A stretch of DNA of 40,562 bases from Phycisphaeraceae bacterium (GCA_021299385.1 JAJTGZ010000013.1:1-40562); one strand, 5' to 3'. Positions 27,544 to 36,929 are shown, numbered from the stretch's first letter. A program made the numbers and translations. The notes: a model not told the origin generated them from the sequence alone.

Positions 27544-29857
27544 CTACCCGGCGTGCGACGCCGGGGGCAGAAACCTTACCCGTGCCACCCTCGATCTTCT
27601 CAAGCCTCGTCCACGCCTGTGCCGGCGACGGCCGCAGACGCACCACCCCATCGCGCCCCGAACCAACTGTAATCTCCAGCCCGTCCAGCTCGATCACCTC
27701 GCGCGGGTTGTAACCCACAACCTCCACACCCGCACGCTCAGCCGCGACCAGCAATACCCCCTGCGCACCCAGCGGCCGCTGCTCGGCAAGCATCAAAAAA
27801 TCCCCCGGCACCAGCACACGCCGAACCCCCAGCGGCCCGAACAACTCCGGCAGCAGCGAAAAGCGCTCCGCCGACGGCGACGTTACAACCGCCGTCCGCG
27901 CCCGCACGCCCCCCACCGCCCACACCGCACGCTGCACCACCCGCCCGGCACTCCTTGACGTACTCCCAGGATCGATCAGCACCACCCCCGCCCGCGTCTG
28001 CACGATCGCGCAAGACGACCTCGGCAACGCCAACTGATCGACCTGCGCCAGCACACCCTGGCCCAACACATGCCCAGGGCGTGCAACGATCAACAACCCC
28101 GCCGCCACCACAACCAGCACCACACTCCACAACCTCGGCCGCCGAGCAATCAACAGCAGCAACGCACCAGTCATCGCCAGAGCCCACACCCACATCGCCG
28201 CCGTCCCCGCCGTTCCCACCCACACGCTTGAGCCCGGCACCTGCCCGGCCCAGTCGGCAGCGGCAAAGATCACCGAGCACATCCACTCGGCACACGCCCC
28301 AAGCGCCGCCCCCGCCGGCGCCCAGACCGCCGCGACGGGCAACGCAAAGAGGCCAACGACCAGCGCCGCCGTCGCCAGAGGCGTTAGCGCGATCCCCAGC
28401 AGCACCCCCCACCCCGGCAGCATACCCGTGTGCAGCACCACCAGCGGCGCGCTCGTGCTCACGGCCAGAACCCCCACCACCACCGTGCCAAGAACCAGCC
28501 GGGCAACGACATCGCCAAGCCCATCACGCCGGGCCTCTAGGTGCGCCGAGCGCCCCCTCACCCCCGGCAGGCCAAACGGCCTCCACCCCAGCACCGCATT
28601 AAGCATCTGCTCCCCTCGCCACAGCAGCACCCCCGTGGTCAGGAATGACAACTGAAAGCCCGCGCTGCGCAGGTCCATCGGCCGCCAAAGCAAAAGCACA
28701 AACGCCGCCCAACCCAGCGTGTTGAGCCGGTCGTACCGCCGGCCTGCCGCCTCACCCATCAACAGCACCAGCACCATCAATCCCGACCGCAGCACCGGCG
28801 CCTCGGCTGGCACCACCAGCATGTACAACCCCGTCGCCCCCGCCGCCAGCAGCGCGTGCGACCTCGGTGAGCCACCAAAGAGCCGCAGCATCCACAGCAC
28901 CACCACCGCCAGCACCGCCAGGTGAAACCCGCTGATCGAGAGCACATGCACCAACCCCAGCCGGGCCAGGTCTCCCGCGGCTAGGTGCAGCTGCGGGTCA
29001 TCACTTCCCAGCAGCATCGCCCGCATCATCGCACGCTGACGTGAACCGCTCCCCTCCCCCTGGGGCGCAAACGCCGCGTCGAGTGCCCGCGTCGCCGATG
29101 CACGCAAAAAATCCAACCCGCTGCGCCCAACTCGCGTGATCCACCACCGCGCTTCGCCCAGCACCACCGCGGCGTCGGGCCCATCAATCACCAGCACGCC
29201 CACTCGGCTTTCCTGCGCCGCCCACGGCCTCGGGTCCATCTGCCCAGGGTTCGCCGGCGGGCCGATGCCCGTAAACACACCCGTCAACTCCACAGACTCC
29301 CCACCACGCAAGGCCCGCATCCCCGCCGGCGAGATCACCGTCAGCACCCCGCTGGCCGGCTCCCAGGAATCGCCCACCAACACCGCACGCACGCGTGTAC
29401 GCGCACGCATCGATTCGCCCATCCACCTGGGCCTCTCGACCAGCCCCGACTGCTCCACAGCGGGCAAACTCCCCTCGATCACCTGCACCCGCACCGTCGC
29501 GGGCAGCCGCCACGCCGGCGCATCGACACTCCCCAGCCGAAGGTGCAACGCATCCACCGGCAAGGCGCGCGTCCGCAGCGCCAACCACCCCGCACCCCCA
29601 AGCACGCACGCCACCCCCAGCAAACCCAGCACCCAACGCCTCCGCGCTATCCCACCCACCCCCACCGCCGCCACCACGCCCACACCCCCGGCCAGCACCC
29701 CCGCCGCGATCAGCATCGGCCACGCAGGCACCGCGCTCCACGCCGAGCTGACGGCGATCCCCGCGCCAAGGCACGCCGCAGCAATCAAACCACGCCGCTT
29801 GGGCACCGGTGCCAAACTTTCCCGCGCCTCATCCACGCTGGACAGTCGCCACGCCAT
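27527..29857 (-). CDS. comEC: ComEC/Rec2-family DNA uptake channel
   Basis: A 776-residue polytopic membrane protein that by family carries incoming single-stranded DNA across the inner membrane in natural transformation. N-terminal hydrophobic segments (about 25-95) are followed by an OB-like soluble domain (about 115-230). The competence domain has the hallmark HVLSISGFHLA (about 304-314), then many membrane helices with RSAGFQLSFLTT. The C-terminal part (about 590-776) corresponds to the metallo-beta-lactamase-like domain (VVLIDPGS, VVTSPSAERFSLLPELFG), but the HXHXDH zinc motif is not evident, so it is degenerate. GTG 29863 is an alternative start. ComEA and other competence genes are not in the window. 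Confidence 0.9.
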   Translation of the reverse strand: MAWRLSSVDEARESLAPVPKRRGLIAAACLGAGIAVSSAWSAVPAWPMLIAAGVLAGGVGVVAAVGVGGIARRRWVLGLLGVACVLGGAGWLALRTRALPVDALHLRLGSVDAPAWRLPATVRVQVIEGSLPAVEQSGLVERPRWMGESMRARTRVRAVLVGDSWEPASGVLTVISPAGMRALRGGESVELTGVFTGIGPPANPGQMDPRPWAAQESRVGVLVIDGPDAAVVLGEARWWITRVGRSGLDFLRASATRALDAAFAPQGEGSGSRQRAMMRAMLLGSDDPQLHLAAGDLARLGLVHVLSISGFHLAVLAVVVLWMLRLFGGSPRSHALLAAGATGLYMLVVPAEAPVLRSGLMVLVLLMGEAAGRRYDRLNTLGWAAFVLLLWRPMDLRSAGFQLSFLTTGVLLWRGEQMLNAVLGWRPFGLPGVRGRSAHLEARRDGLGDVVARLVLGTVVVGVLAVSTSAPLVVLHTGMLPGWGVLLGIALTPLATAALVVGLFALPVAAVWAPAGAALGACAEWMCSVIFAAADWAGQVPGSSVWVGTAGTAAMWVWALAMTGALLLLIARRPRLWSVVLVVVAAGLLIVARPGHVLGQGVLAQVDQLALPRSSCAIVQTRAGVVLIDPGSTSRSAGRVVQRAVWAVGGVRARTAVVTSPSAERFSLLPELFGPLGVRRVLVPGDFLMLAEQRPLGAQGVLLVAAERAGVEVVGYNPREVIELDGLEITVGSGRDGVVRLRPSPAQAWTRLEKIEGGTGKVSAPGVARRVVIAEP

Positions 29858-29997
29858 CCCCACCTGTCAAGTGGCACGAACACACCCCAACCCGATAGCA
29901 CCCATCCTCCCCACCCCCCACCGCCATACGCGCTAAGCTCTCCCCTTCCGCACACAACGTGCCCGCTCCCAAGCAAGCTCGGGCACAAGGACGCGCG

Positions 29998-31626
29998 ATG
30001 AGCCAAGCCAACACACACCACGACCAACGCCAGACCGTCCTGATCCTCGACTTCGGCAGCCAGACCGCCCAGCTCATCGCACGCCGCGTCCGTGAGGCTG
30101 GCGTCTTCTCACTGCTCATCCGCCCCGACACACCCGCCGCCGAGATCGCCGCACGCAAGCCCGCCGGCATCATCCTCTCCGGCGGCCCGGCCAGTGTCTA
30201 TGAACCGGGCGCGCCCGTCTGCGACCCGGCCATCTTTGATCTGGGCATCCCCATCCTGGGCATCTGCTACGGCATGCAACTCGCCGGACGCCTGCTGGGC
30301 GCGACCGTCCGCAAAGCCGACCACCGCGAGTTTGGCCGAGCGAGCATGACCGTACGCGACCGCGCAGGCCTGCTGCACGCACTCCCCGAGCACGCAACCG
30401 TCTGGATGAGCCACGGCGACCAGGTCTCCCTCGACGATGCGCCCGCCCACCTCAAAGCCCAAACCACCATCCTGGCCAGCACGCCCACCTGCCCACTCGC
30501 CGCCGTGCGCATCACACGAGAGCCTACCACCAGCACCAAACCCCTCACCTTCTACGGCGTGCAGTTCCACCCCGAAGTTACACACACCCCCCAGGGTGCC
30601 GACATCATCGAAAACTTCCTCTACGAAGTCTGCCGATGCGCCGGCGACTGGCGCATGGCCGACTATCTCGAATCGACCGTCCAGGCGATCCGAGCCCGCG
30701 TCGGCAAGGACCGCGTGCTGTGCGGGCTTTCGGGTGGCGTGGATTCCTCCGTCGTTGCCGCGCTGCTGCACAAGGCCATCGGCCCGCAACTCACCTGCGT
30801 CTTTGTTGACAACGGCCTGCTCCGCCTCAACGAGCGCCGGCTCGTCGAGCACACCTTCGGCGACCACTTCCACATCGACCTCCGCACCGCCGACGAAGAG
30901 CACGCCTTCCTCAGCGACCTCGCCGGGATCACCGACCCGCAGGAAAAACGCAAACGCATCGGGCACCGCTTCATCGAGGTCTTCAACCAGCACGCCGCAC
31001 AGATCGTCGCCGAGGCCGGCGGCACCGGCACCGTCAAGTTCCTCGCACAGGGCACCCTCTACCCCGACGTCATCGAGAGCGGCCACGGCCACGCCGGCAC
31101 CAGCGCCGGCATCAAACTCCACCACAACGTCGGCGGCCTCCCCAAAGACCTCCGCTTCGAGCTCATCGAACCACTCCGAGACCTTTTCAAAGACGAAGTA
31201 CGCAAACTCGGCGAGGTCCTCGGCCTGCCCGAAAAAATCGTCTGGCGCCACCCCTTCCCAGGCCCAGGCCTCGCCGTGCGCGTCCTCGGCGAGGTTACAC
31301 GCGAGCGCCTCGACACCCTGCGCCTGTGCGACCAGATCCTCCTTGACGAGATCTATGCCGCCGACCTCTACCGCGCCACCAGCCAGGTCTTTGCCGTGCT
31401 GCTGCCGGTCAAGAGCGTCGGCGTCATGGGCGACGGGCGCACCTACGACAACACCATCGCCATCCGCGCCGTAACAACCGAAGACTTCATGACCGCCGAC
31501 TGGGCACGCCTGCCCTACGACCTGCTCGCCCGCATCAGCACCCGCATCATCAACGAGGTGCCGGGTGTCAACCGGGTCGTCTATGACATCTCCAGCAAAC
31601 CGCCTGCGACGATCGAGTGGGAATAA
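29998..31626 (+). CDS. guaA: GMP synthase (glutamine-hydrolysing)
   Basis: A 542-residue enzyme that aminates XMP to GMP, the last step of guanine nucleotide synthesis. The class I glutamine amidotransferase domain (about 13-205) has C90 in GICYGMQ and H191/E193 in FHPEVTH. The ATP-pyrophosphatase domain starts with the P-loop LSGGVDSS (244-251). The C-terminal dimerisation domain (about 420-542) ends in [15 protein letters not shown], the usual GuaA terminus. ATG 29998 has AAGGA 6 nt upstream. The last 84-86 bp of the gene, with stop codon, recur twice downstream in a tandem array. The 3' end of guaA is a known integration site for genomic islands, so this tail is of special interest. Confidence 0.97.
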   Translation: MSQANTHHDQRQTVLILDFGSQTAQLIARRVREAGVFSLLIRPDTPAAEIAARKPAGIILSGGPASVYEPGAPVCDPAIFDLGIPILGICYGMQLAGRLLGATVRKADHREFGRASMTVRDRAGLLHALPEHATVWMSHGDQVSLDDAPAHLKAQTTILASTPTCPLAAVRITREPTTSTKPLTFYGVQFHPEVTHTPQGADIIENFLYEVCRCAGDWRMADYLESTVQAIRARVGKDRVLCGLSGGVDSSVVAALLHKAIGPQLTCVFVDNGLLRLNERRLVEHTFGDHFHIDLRTADEEHAFLSDLAGITDPQEKRKRIGHRFIEVFNQHAAQIVAEAGGTGTVKFLAQGTLYPDVIESGHGHAGTSAGIKLHHNVGGLPKDLRFELIEPLRDLFKDEVRKLGEVLGLPEKIVWRHPFPGPGLAVRVLGEVTRERLDTLRLCDQILLDEIYAADLYRATSQVFAVLLPVKSVGVMGDGRTYDNTIAIRAVTTEDFMTADWARLPYDLLARISTRIINEVPGVNRVVYDISSKPPATIEWE

Positions 31627-32100
31627 CCAATGGCGACCCACCACGCGGAGCGTGGTGCTACCCGGACCCCGGGTACCGCCACGCTCCGCGTGGCGACGCC
31701 CCCGCACACCAACACCTTCCCCACCGACTACACCCGCATCAACAACGAAGTGCCGGGCGTCAACCGGGTTGTCTACGACATCTCCAGCAAACCGCCGGCG
31801 ACGATCGAATGGGAATAACCAAAAGCGACTCACCACGCGGAGCGTGGTGGTACCCGGACCCCGGGTACCGCCACGCTCCGCGTGGCGAGGCCCCCGCACA
31901 CCAACACCTTCCCCACCGGCTACACCCGCATCAACAACGAGGTGCCGGGCGTCAACCGGGTTGTCTGCGACATCTCCAGCAAACCGCCAGCGACAATCGA
32001 GTCGGAATAATCAACGGCGACCCACCACGCGGAGCGTGGTGCTACCCGGACCCCGGGTACCGCCACGCTCCGCGTGGCGAGGCCCCCGCACACCCGCACA
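31627..32100. repeat. 192-bp tandem array: palindrome plus copied guaA 3' end
   Basis: Two full 192-bp units (31627-31818 and 31819-32010) and a partial third (32011-32100). Each unit begins with a long hairpin: outer arms CCACGCGGAGCGTGG and CCACGCTCCGCGTGG, inner arms TACCCGG and CCGGGTA. The hairpins lie at 31641-31693, 31833-31885 and 32025-32077. The second half of each full unit copies about 84 bp of the guaA end, including the stop codon (TAA at 31816-31818 and 32008-32010, exactly 192 bp apart after 31624-31626). The copies share changes that guaA lacks (ATC to AAC, GGT to GGC, GTC to GTT), so one duplication was followed by tandem amplification. The array fills almost all of the 557-bp gap between guaA and groEL. 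Confidence 0.95.
31630..31818 (+). CDS. Possible small protein ending in a GuaA-like tail
   Basis: A 62-codon open frame starting 4 bp after the guaA stop. Its first 30 codons run through the palindrome and its last 28 repeat the GuaA C-terminus ([16 protein letters not shown] then PPATIEWE). Against guaA the tail has six synonymous and one amino-acid change. The second full unit stays open in the same frame but has lost the ATG and carries two further changes (Y to C and W to S). No good ribosome site is present. Translation is possible by coupling to guaA but unproven; it may be only a by-product of the duplication. Confidence 0.25.
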   Translation: MATHHAERGATRTPGTATLRVATPPHTNTFPTDYTRINNEVPGVNRVVYDISSKPPATIEWE

Positions 32101-32101
32101 T

Positions 32102-32130
32102 AAAAAAAGCCCAAGGCAAACGCCTTGGGC
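32102..32130 (-). terminator. Terminator of groEL
   Basis: On the minus strand a 9-bp stem (GCCCAAGGC/GCCTTGGGC, 4-nt loop) is followed by seven T (A-run at 32102-32108). It lies 53 bp after the groEL stop and directly at the end of the guaA-tail array. Confidence 0.92.
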
Positions 32131-32183
32131 ACTGGTGTGATCAGATAGTTGATTCCCCGCCTTCGGACAAACCAACACGAATC

Positions 32184-33821
32184 TCAATAATCCATATCAT
32201 CCATCCCGCCACCGCCCGCGGGCACCTTTGCCTTCTTCTCCTTGATCTCCACGATCGCCGCGTCGGTCGTCAGCAGCAGCCCCGCCACGCTCGCGGCGTT
32301 CTGCAGCGCGATCCGCTCGACCTTCGTCGGCACGATCACGCCCATCTTCAACAGGTCGCCATACTCGTGCGTTAGCGCGTTGAACCCGAAGTTCGCCTCC
32401 GCGCCTTCCTCGACCTTCGCCGCGACGATCGACCCATCAAGCCCGGCGTTGACCGCGATCTGCTTGATCGGGTAGGCCAACGCCCGGCTGACGATATCGA
32501 TCCCCGTCCGCTCGTCCCCGTTGGCGTTCTTACGCAACTTCTCCAGCGCCTTGCGGGCGCGGATCGGGGCCACGCCGCCGCCGGGCAGGATCCCCTCCTC
32601 CACCGCCGCACGCGATGCGTGCAAAGCGTCCTCGACGCGGGCCTTCTTCTCTTTCATCTCGACCTCGGTCGCCGCGCCGACGTTGATCTGCGCCACGCCC
32701 CCGGCCAGTTTCGCCAGACGCTCTTCGAGCTTCTCACGGTCGTAGTCGCTCGTCGTCGCCTCGATCTGGTGGCGGATCTGCTCGATCCGCCCCTTGATCT
32801 CGCCGGGCTTGCCAGCACCCTCAACGATCGTGCAGTTGTCCTTATCGATCGTAATCTTGGCCGCACGCCCGAGGTCGCCGATCTCGATCTTCTCAAGCTC
32901 GATGCCCAGTTCCTCCATGACAGCCTTGCCACCCGTCAACGTCGCGATGTCGCCGAGCATCTCCTTGCGGCGATCGCCAAAGCCCGGCGCCTTTACGGCG
33001 CACACCTTCAGCGTCCCACGCAACTTGTTGATCACCAGCGTTGCCAGGGCCTCGCCCTCAATGTCCTCGGCGATGATCAGCAGGCTGCTGCCCTGCTCGG
33101 CGATCTTGCCCAGCAGCGGCAGCATGTCCTTGGCGCTGCCGATCTTCTTCTCGTGGATCAAGATGTACGGCTTCTCCAGCACGCACTCCATCGTTGCCGG
33201 GTTGCTCACAAAGTGCGGCGACAAAAAGCCTTTGTCAAACTGCATCCCCTCCAGCAAATCCACCTCCGTCGTCAGGCTCTTGCCCTCCTCGACGGTGATG
33301 ACGCCGTCCTTGCCCACCTTGTCCATCGCGCTGGCGATGATCTTGCCGATCTCCGCGTCCTGGTTCGCCGAGCAGGTGCCGACCTGCGCGATCTCCTTGG
33401 ACGAATCAACCTTCTTGGACATCTTGACATACTCAGCAACCACCGCAGCCACGGCCATGTCGATCCCACGCTTAAGTTCGTTGGGGTTCGCGCCGGCCGT
33501 GATGTTCTTGAGACCCTCCTGGAAGATCGCCTCGGCGTACACCGTCGCCGTCGTCGTCCCGTCGCCAGCATCCTTGCTCGTCTTGGAGGCAACCTCCTTG
33601 ACGAGCTGCGCGCCCATGTTCTCAAGGGCGTCCTCGAGCTCGATCTCCTTGGCGACCGTTACGCCGTCCTTGGTAACCGTCGGCGCCCCAAACGATTTTT
33701 GGAGCACAACAACACGCCCCGATGGGCCCATCGTAACCTTCACCGCCCGGGCGAGCTTCTTCACCCCGGCAAGAATCTTCTCACGTGCGTCGGTATCAAA
33801 CGAAATCTGCTTTGCGGCCAT
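32184..33821 (-). CDS. groL: Chaperonin GroEL (60 kDa)
   Basis: A 545-residue subunit of the double-ring chaperonin that folds proteins with ATP and GroES. The N-terminus [18 protein letters not shown], the ATP-binding [12 protein letters not shown] and the catalytic [17 protein letters not shown] are intact, and [11 protein letters not shown] and GGGMDDMDY close the sequence. The C-terminal Gly/Met tail is short (GGGGM). ATG 33821 has AAAGGA 8 nt upstream. It follows groES on the same strand after 164 bp, longer than in most groESL operons. The gap is AT-richer than its surroundings just before groEL and could hold a second promoter. Confidence 0.97.
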   Translation of the reverse strand: MAAKQISFDTDAREKILAGVKKLARAVKVTMGPSGRVVVLQKSFGAPTVTKDGVTVAKEIELEDALENMGAQLVKEVASKTSKDAGDGTTTATVYAEAIFQEGLKNITAGANPNELKRGIDMAVAAVVAEYVKMSKKVDSSKEIAQVGTCSANQDAEIGKIIASAMDKVGKDGVITVEEGKSLTTEVDLLEGMQFDKGFLSPHFVSNPATMECVLEKPYILIHEKKIGSAKDMLPLLGKIAEQGSSLLIIAEDIEGEALATLVINKLRGTLKVCAVKAPGFGDRRKEMLGDIATLTGGKAVMEELGIELEKIEIGDLGRAAKITIDKDNCTIVEGAGKPGEIKGRIEQIRHQIEATTSDYDREKLEERLAKLAGGVAQINVGAATEVEMKEKKARVEDALHASRAAVEEGILPGGGVAPIRARKALEKLRKNANGDERTGIDIVSRALAYPIKQIAVNAGLDGSIVAAKVEEGAEANFGFNALTHEYGDLLKMGVIVPTKVERIALQNAASVAGLLLTTDAAIVEIKEKKAKVPAGGGGMDDMDY

Positions 33822-33985
33822 GGTCGGGTCCTTTTCTGTTAGAAATGTTATCTGTAAACTTGTTTTGCTTTACTAATCTGACTAGTCGAATCACCCCGGG
33901 ACACGATGCAGGAAACAGGCACACCCCTGACTCGGCACAAGTGCGGCCCGGATGTGCCCGCCCGTGCGATCCTCTCTCGTCGCTC

Positions 33986-34309
33986 TTACCCTTCAATGAT
34001 CGCAAGGATCTCATCCTCGCTCATCACCAGCAGGTCTTCACCTTCCAACTTCAACTCCGTGCCGGAGTAGCTGCTAAAGAGCACGCGCTGGCCCTTCTTG
34101 ACAGTCAGCGGGATCAGGTCCCCCGTGTCGTGGTTGATCGTGCCAGTGCCGACCGCCTCGATCACGCCGGTCTTGGGCGTGTCCTTGGCCTTCTCGGGCA
34201 GGTAGATACCCGCCGCGGTCTTGCTCTCGGCGGTGTCGCGCTTGATCAAAATCTTGTCGTGCAGCGGGCGGAACGATGCGGTCGATTTCGTTGATGCGGT
34301 CTTGGCCAT
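33986..34309 (-). CDS. groS: Co-chaperonin GroES (10 kDa)
   Basis: A 107-residue lid of the GroEL chamber. The sequence FRPLHDKILIKRDTAESKTAAGIYLPEKAKDTPKTG contains the mobile loop (ESKTAAGIYLPE) that docks on GroEL, and ends VMSEDEILAIIEG. An N-terminal extension of about ten Ser/Thr/Lys residues (MAKTASTKSTAS) precedes the usual start. ATG 34309 has GGAG 6 nt upstream. I found no CIRCE element (TTAGCACTC-N9-GAGTGCTAA) in the upstream region, so HrcA control is not indicated. Confidence 0.97.
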   Translation of the reverse strand: MAKTASTKSTASFRPLHDKILIKRDTAESKTAAGIYLPEKAKDTPKTGVIEAVGTGTINHDTGDLIPLTVKKGQRVLFSSYSGTELKLEGEDLLVMSEDEILAIIEG

Positions 34310-34384
34310 GTGTATCTCCGTGTTCTAAAAAGTGATAAACTAATCCCGTCGTCTGAACATCATCCCTGGGCACACGCCCGAGTT

Positions 34385-34951
34385 CTATCCCCCCGGCGTG
34401 CGTTCCTGCCCAGGCCATCGATCCTGATAGTGCCTCGCCAGCACGCGCTGCATCACCTGCAAAATCCGCTCAAGGTCCGCCGAGCCGCGGTCGAGCACCG
34501 CAAACGCGTTGCAACGCAACGCCGCCTGCATGTGCCGGTGCTCATCACGCACCCGCGCAGGCGTCTTGATCACCACCGTCGGCGGTGCCTGGTGCAAACG
34601 CGACAACAACTCCAGCACACGCGCCCCAGCCTCGTCCTGCCCATCCTCCTCCAACGGCAACGCCATGTCCACCACCGCAATATGCACCGGGATCGAACGG
34701 ATCACATGCTCGGCACCACGCGCCGAAGTCGCCCGTATCGACGACACGCCCAGCGGCCCCAAAAGCCTCGGCAGCGTCTCCGCCCACGCATCAGGCCGCC
34801 AAGGTGCCGTCGACAACAACAGATTCAACCTCCCCCCAACCCGGAACGACGATGCACCCAACCCCTCCCCACCACCATGATCCCCACCCTGGTAATCGCC
34901 GCCCTGGTCCCCCCAAGGCTCGGGCGTTCGGTTTGGATGGCTAAACTGCAT
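34385..34951 (-). CDS. Receiver-like (pseudo-receiver) protein
   Basis: A 188-residue protein. After a Gly/Asp-rich N-terminus (about 1-38) comes a domain with the strand-helix order of response-regulator receivers: RLNLLLST, then HIAVVDMALPL (90-100) with D95 at the phospho-acceptor position, then TVVIKT (125-130) and AFAVLDRGSADLERILQVM (149-167). The pair of acidic residues normally following the first strand is missing (LLLSTAPW), so phosphorylation is doubtful and this may be a pseudo-receiver. There is no output domain. It lies upstream of groES on the same strand, with 75 bp between, and could share its transcript. ATG 34951 is preferred; TTG 34966 is also possible. Confidence 0.65.
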   Translation of the reverse strand: MQFSHPNRTPEPWGDQGGDYQGGDHGGGEGLGASSFRVGGRLNLLLSTAPWRPDAWAETLPRLLGPLGVSSIRATSARGAEHVIRSIPVHIAVVDMALPLEEDGQDEAGARVLELLSRLHQAPPTVVIKTPARVRDEHRHMQAALRCNAFAVLDRGSADLERILQVMQRVLARHYQDRWPGQERTPGG

Positions 34952-35026
34952 CGTACCAACATCCAAACAACTACAATGCCAGACCCCTAGGAACAGATGC
35001 TACTATGCATCCATGAATATCAATGC

Positions 35027-35059
35027 TATTTCGACGCAGATCGATTGTATTTCGACACA
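35027..35059. promoter_or_regulatory. Pair of 12-bp direct repeats, 21 bp apart
   Basis: TATTTCGACGCA (35027-35038) and TATTTCGACACA (35048-35059) start 21 bp apart, two turns of the helix, so a protein could bind both on the same face. They lie between divergent genes. A regulator-binding site is inference. Confidence 0.35.
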
Positions 35060-35235
35060 ATACGGCATCGCTCCCTCTGAATCTTCCAAACCCACCCACC
35101 CCCCGGGTGTCAATCTGGCAGCATTGCTCCCCATGACCCGCCAATCGGGTATCCTAGGTATATGGTCGCCAGCCCCCATCGCGGGCAGATTTTCATCGCC
35201 GACCAAACAAAAACCTTTCGCCCCAAACACATCGG

Positions 35236-35241
35236 TATACT
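35236..35241 (+). promoter_or_regulatory. Candidate -10 box of rmuC
   Basis: TATACT ends only 6 nt before the rmuC ATG at 35248. If it is used, the transcript would begin at or next to the start codon, that is, a leaderless mRNA. This agrees with the lack of a Shine-Dalgarno. No -35 box is evident. Confidence 0.4.
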
Positions 35242-35247
35242 CCCAAC

Positions 35248-36825
35248 ATGCTCGAACTAGCACTGCTGATCACCTTCGCCATCATTCTACTAATTGCCCT
35301 GATCGCGCTTGGCTGGGCGTTCATCCAGCGTGGCGTCCTTCTCGGGCGCATCGCCGAGGCCGAGGGGGCTAGGCAGAGCGCAGACGAGGCCGCCCGGCAG
35401 AGCCACGCAAGCGAGATCGCTGCCCAACAGCGCTCGGCTGCGCTTGAAGCGGATCTGAAAACAGCCCTGGCCGAACTGCGTGAGATTTCCATCCAAGCCA
35501 GCTCACTTTCGACGCAGGTCGAGCATCTCGAAGCACGCCGGCGTGAGGACATCCAGGCCCTCGAACGCCAGCACGCCAGCGCACTGGCGCACGCCCACGC
35601 CCTCGCCGCCGAGAAGATCACCGCCGCCGAGCAGATCGCCGGCAAGACGCGCGAGGCCCTCACACTGGCCGAGGGACAGCTCAAGGCCGTCTTCAACTCA
35701 CTGGCCGGCGACGCCCTGCGCGGGGCGACGCAGCAGTTCCTCGAGCAGGCCAAGAGCACCTTTGCCGAGCAGCGCGTCATCTCCCGCACCGACCTCGAGG
35801 GCAAGAGTGCCACATTCACCCAACTCGCCCACTCTATGGACAAACGCCTCCAAGAGGCCGGCGGCACGCTGGAAACGCTCCGTACCAACTTCGATAAGCA
35901 GCAGGCCACCATCACCGAGCGCCTGCGCAACGTGGAAGAGACCAGCGGCAAACTCCGCGACGAGACCGGCAAGCTCGTCAAGGCCCTCCGCGAGCCGCAC
36001 GTCCGCGGCCGCTACGGCGAGATCCAACTCCGCCGCGTCGCCGAGCTCGCCGGCATGCGCAACTACTGCGACTTTGTCGAGCAAGACTCCCAGACCACCG
36101 CCGACGGGCAGGTCCTACGCCCCGACATGGTCATCAAACTCCCCAATGGACGCGAACTCGTTGTTGACGCAAAGGCCAACCTCAAGCCCTACATCGACGC
36201 GATGGAAGCCGGCACGCCCGAGGAGATTGAACGCCACCTCCAGCGCTTCGCCGACGGCGTAGCCGAGCAGGCCAAGCAACTCGCCGGCAAGGGGTACTGG
36301 GCCAACTACAAAGGCTCCCCCGAGTTCGTCCTGATGTTCCTGCCCGGCGACCAGTTCGTCGACGCCGCACTCGCCCGGCACGACAACCTCCTCGACCACG
36401 CCGCCGCCGGGCGCGTCATCATCGTCTCACCCAGTTCGCTCATCGCCATGCTCCGCGCCGTCGCCATCGGGTTCCAGGAGCAGCTGCTCAGCGAAAAGGC
36501 CCGCGAGATCGTCGGCATGGTCAGCGAACTGCGCAACCGCCTGGCCATCACCCTCGCGCATGTCGCCGGCGTGGGCGAAAAACTCCAGGCCGCGATGAAC
36601 GGGTATAACGAGTTCGTCGGCTCCTACGAACGGCGTGTGCTGCCACAGATGCAACGCATCGACCGCGCGGGCATCCAATCCATCAAACCACTCCCCGAGA
36701 TCAAGCCACTTGACGCTACCGCACGCGGCAGCGCGGCCATCGGGCTCTTCAGCCCGAGCGAGACGCCCGATACGGCCGCACCAAATACACTGGCCCTGCC
36801 CGCCGACGCCGAGCCTTCACCCTGA
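35248..36825 (+). CDS. rmuC: DNA recombination protein RmuC
   Basis: A 525-residue protein with an N-terminal membrane helix (about 3-25) and a long coiled coil (about 30-250, heptads with many Ala, Glu, Gln and Arg). The RmuC core domain (about 245-460) has LREPHVRGRYGEIQLRRV, DMVIKLPNGRELVVDAK, YKGSPEFVLMFLPGDQFVDA and VSPSSLIAMLRAVAIG. The core is related to PD-(D/E)XK nucleases; VVDAKAN fits that motif. In E. coli the family limits inversions at short inverted repeats. The C-terminal tail is a Pro/Ala-rich extension. The start has no ribosome site and may be leaderless. Confidence 0.94.
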   Translation: MLELALLITFAIILLIALIALGWAFIQRGVLLGRIAEAEGARQSADEAARQSHASEIAAQQRSAALEADLKTALAELREISIQASSLSTQVEHLEARRREDIQALERQHASALAHAHALAAEKITAAEQIAGKTREALTLAEGQLKAVFNSLAGDALRGATQQFLEQAKSTFAEQRVISRTDLEGKSATFTQLAHSMDKRLQEAGGTLETLRTNFDKQQATITERLRNVEETSGKLRDETGKLVKALREPHVRGRYGEIQLRRVAELAGMRNYCDFVEQDSQTTADGQVLRPDMVIKLPNGRELVVDAKANLKPYIDAMEAGTPEEIERHLQRFADGVAEQAKQLAGKGYWANYKGSPEFVLMFLPGDQFVDAALARHDNLLDHAAAGRVIIVSPSSLIAMLRAVAIGFQEQLLSEKAREIVGMVSELRNRLAITLAHVAGVGEKLQAAMNGYNEFVGSYERRVLPQMQRIDRAGIQSIKPLPEIKPLDATARGSAAIGLFSPSETPDTAAPNTLALPADAEPSP

Positions 36826-36929
36826 CCGGCCATCTACCGGGGCATCCACTCGGCGCAGACCACTCTGATCTGCTCGGCCCCGATCATCCTGCCCGCGCCC
36901 CTACCCTGTGCATTCACAAAGGATGATCC

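Larger units (their letters stand above)
34967..35247. other. Intergenic region between receiver-like gene and rmuC
   Basis: The region is 281 bp and AT-richer than its neighbours. It holds two 12-bp direct repeats (35027-35038 and 35048-35059), an imperfect palindrome around CCTAGG (about 35150-35163) and a -10-like TATACT next to rmuC. Open frames on both strands cross it but show no family likeness and no convincing start, so I call no gene here. Confidence 0.5.

Noticed and set aside
30109-31899. 596-codon open frame on the minus strand across guaA
   Set aside because: It is a mirror frame of a GC-rich coding gene; guaA is clear on the plus strand and the mirror product is low-complexity Gly/Asp/Glu sequence.
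31565-32140. Plus-strand frame with threefold repeated Arg/Pro-rich peptide
   Set aside because: It results only from the 192-bp repeat, whose length is a multiple of three.
34310-34384. CIRCE or other heat-shock operator before groES
   Set aside because: No TTAGCACTC/GAGTGCTAA inverted repeat and no convincing sigma32-like promoter could be found.
35003-35263. 86-codon minus-strand frame in the gap before rmuC
   Set aside because: It would cover the rmuC start region and resembles no known protein; kept only as an open question.
35013-35372. 119-codon plus-strand frame before rmuC
   Set aside because: It runs out of frame into rmuC, has no ribosome site and no family likeness.
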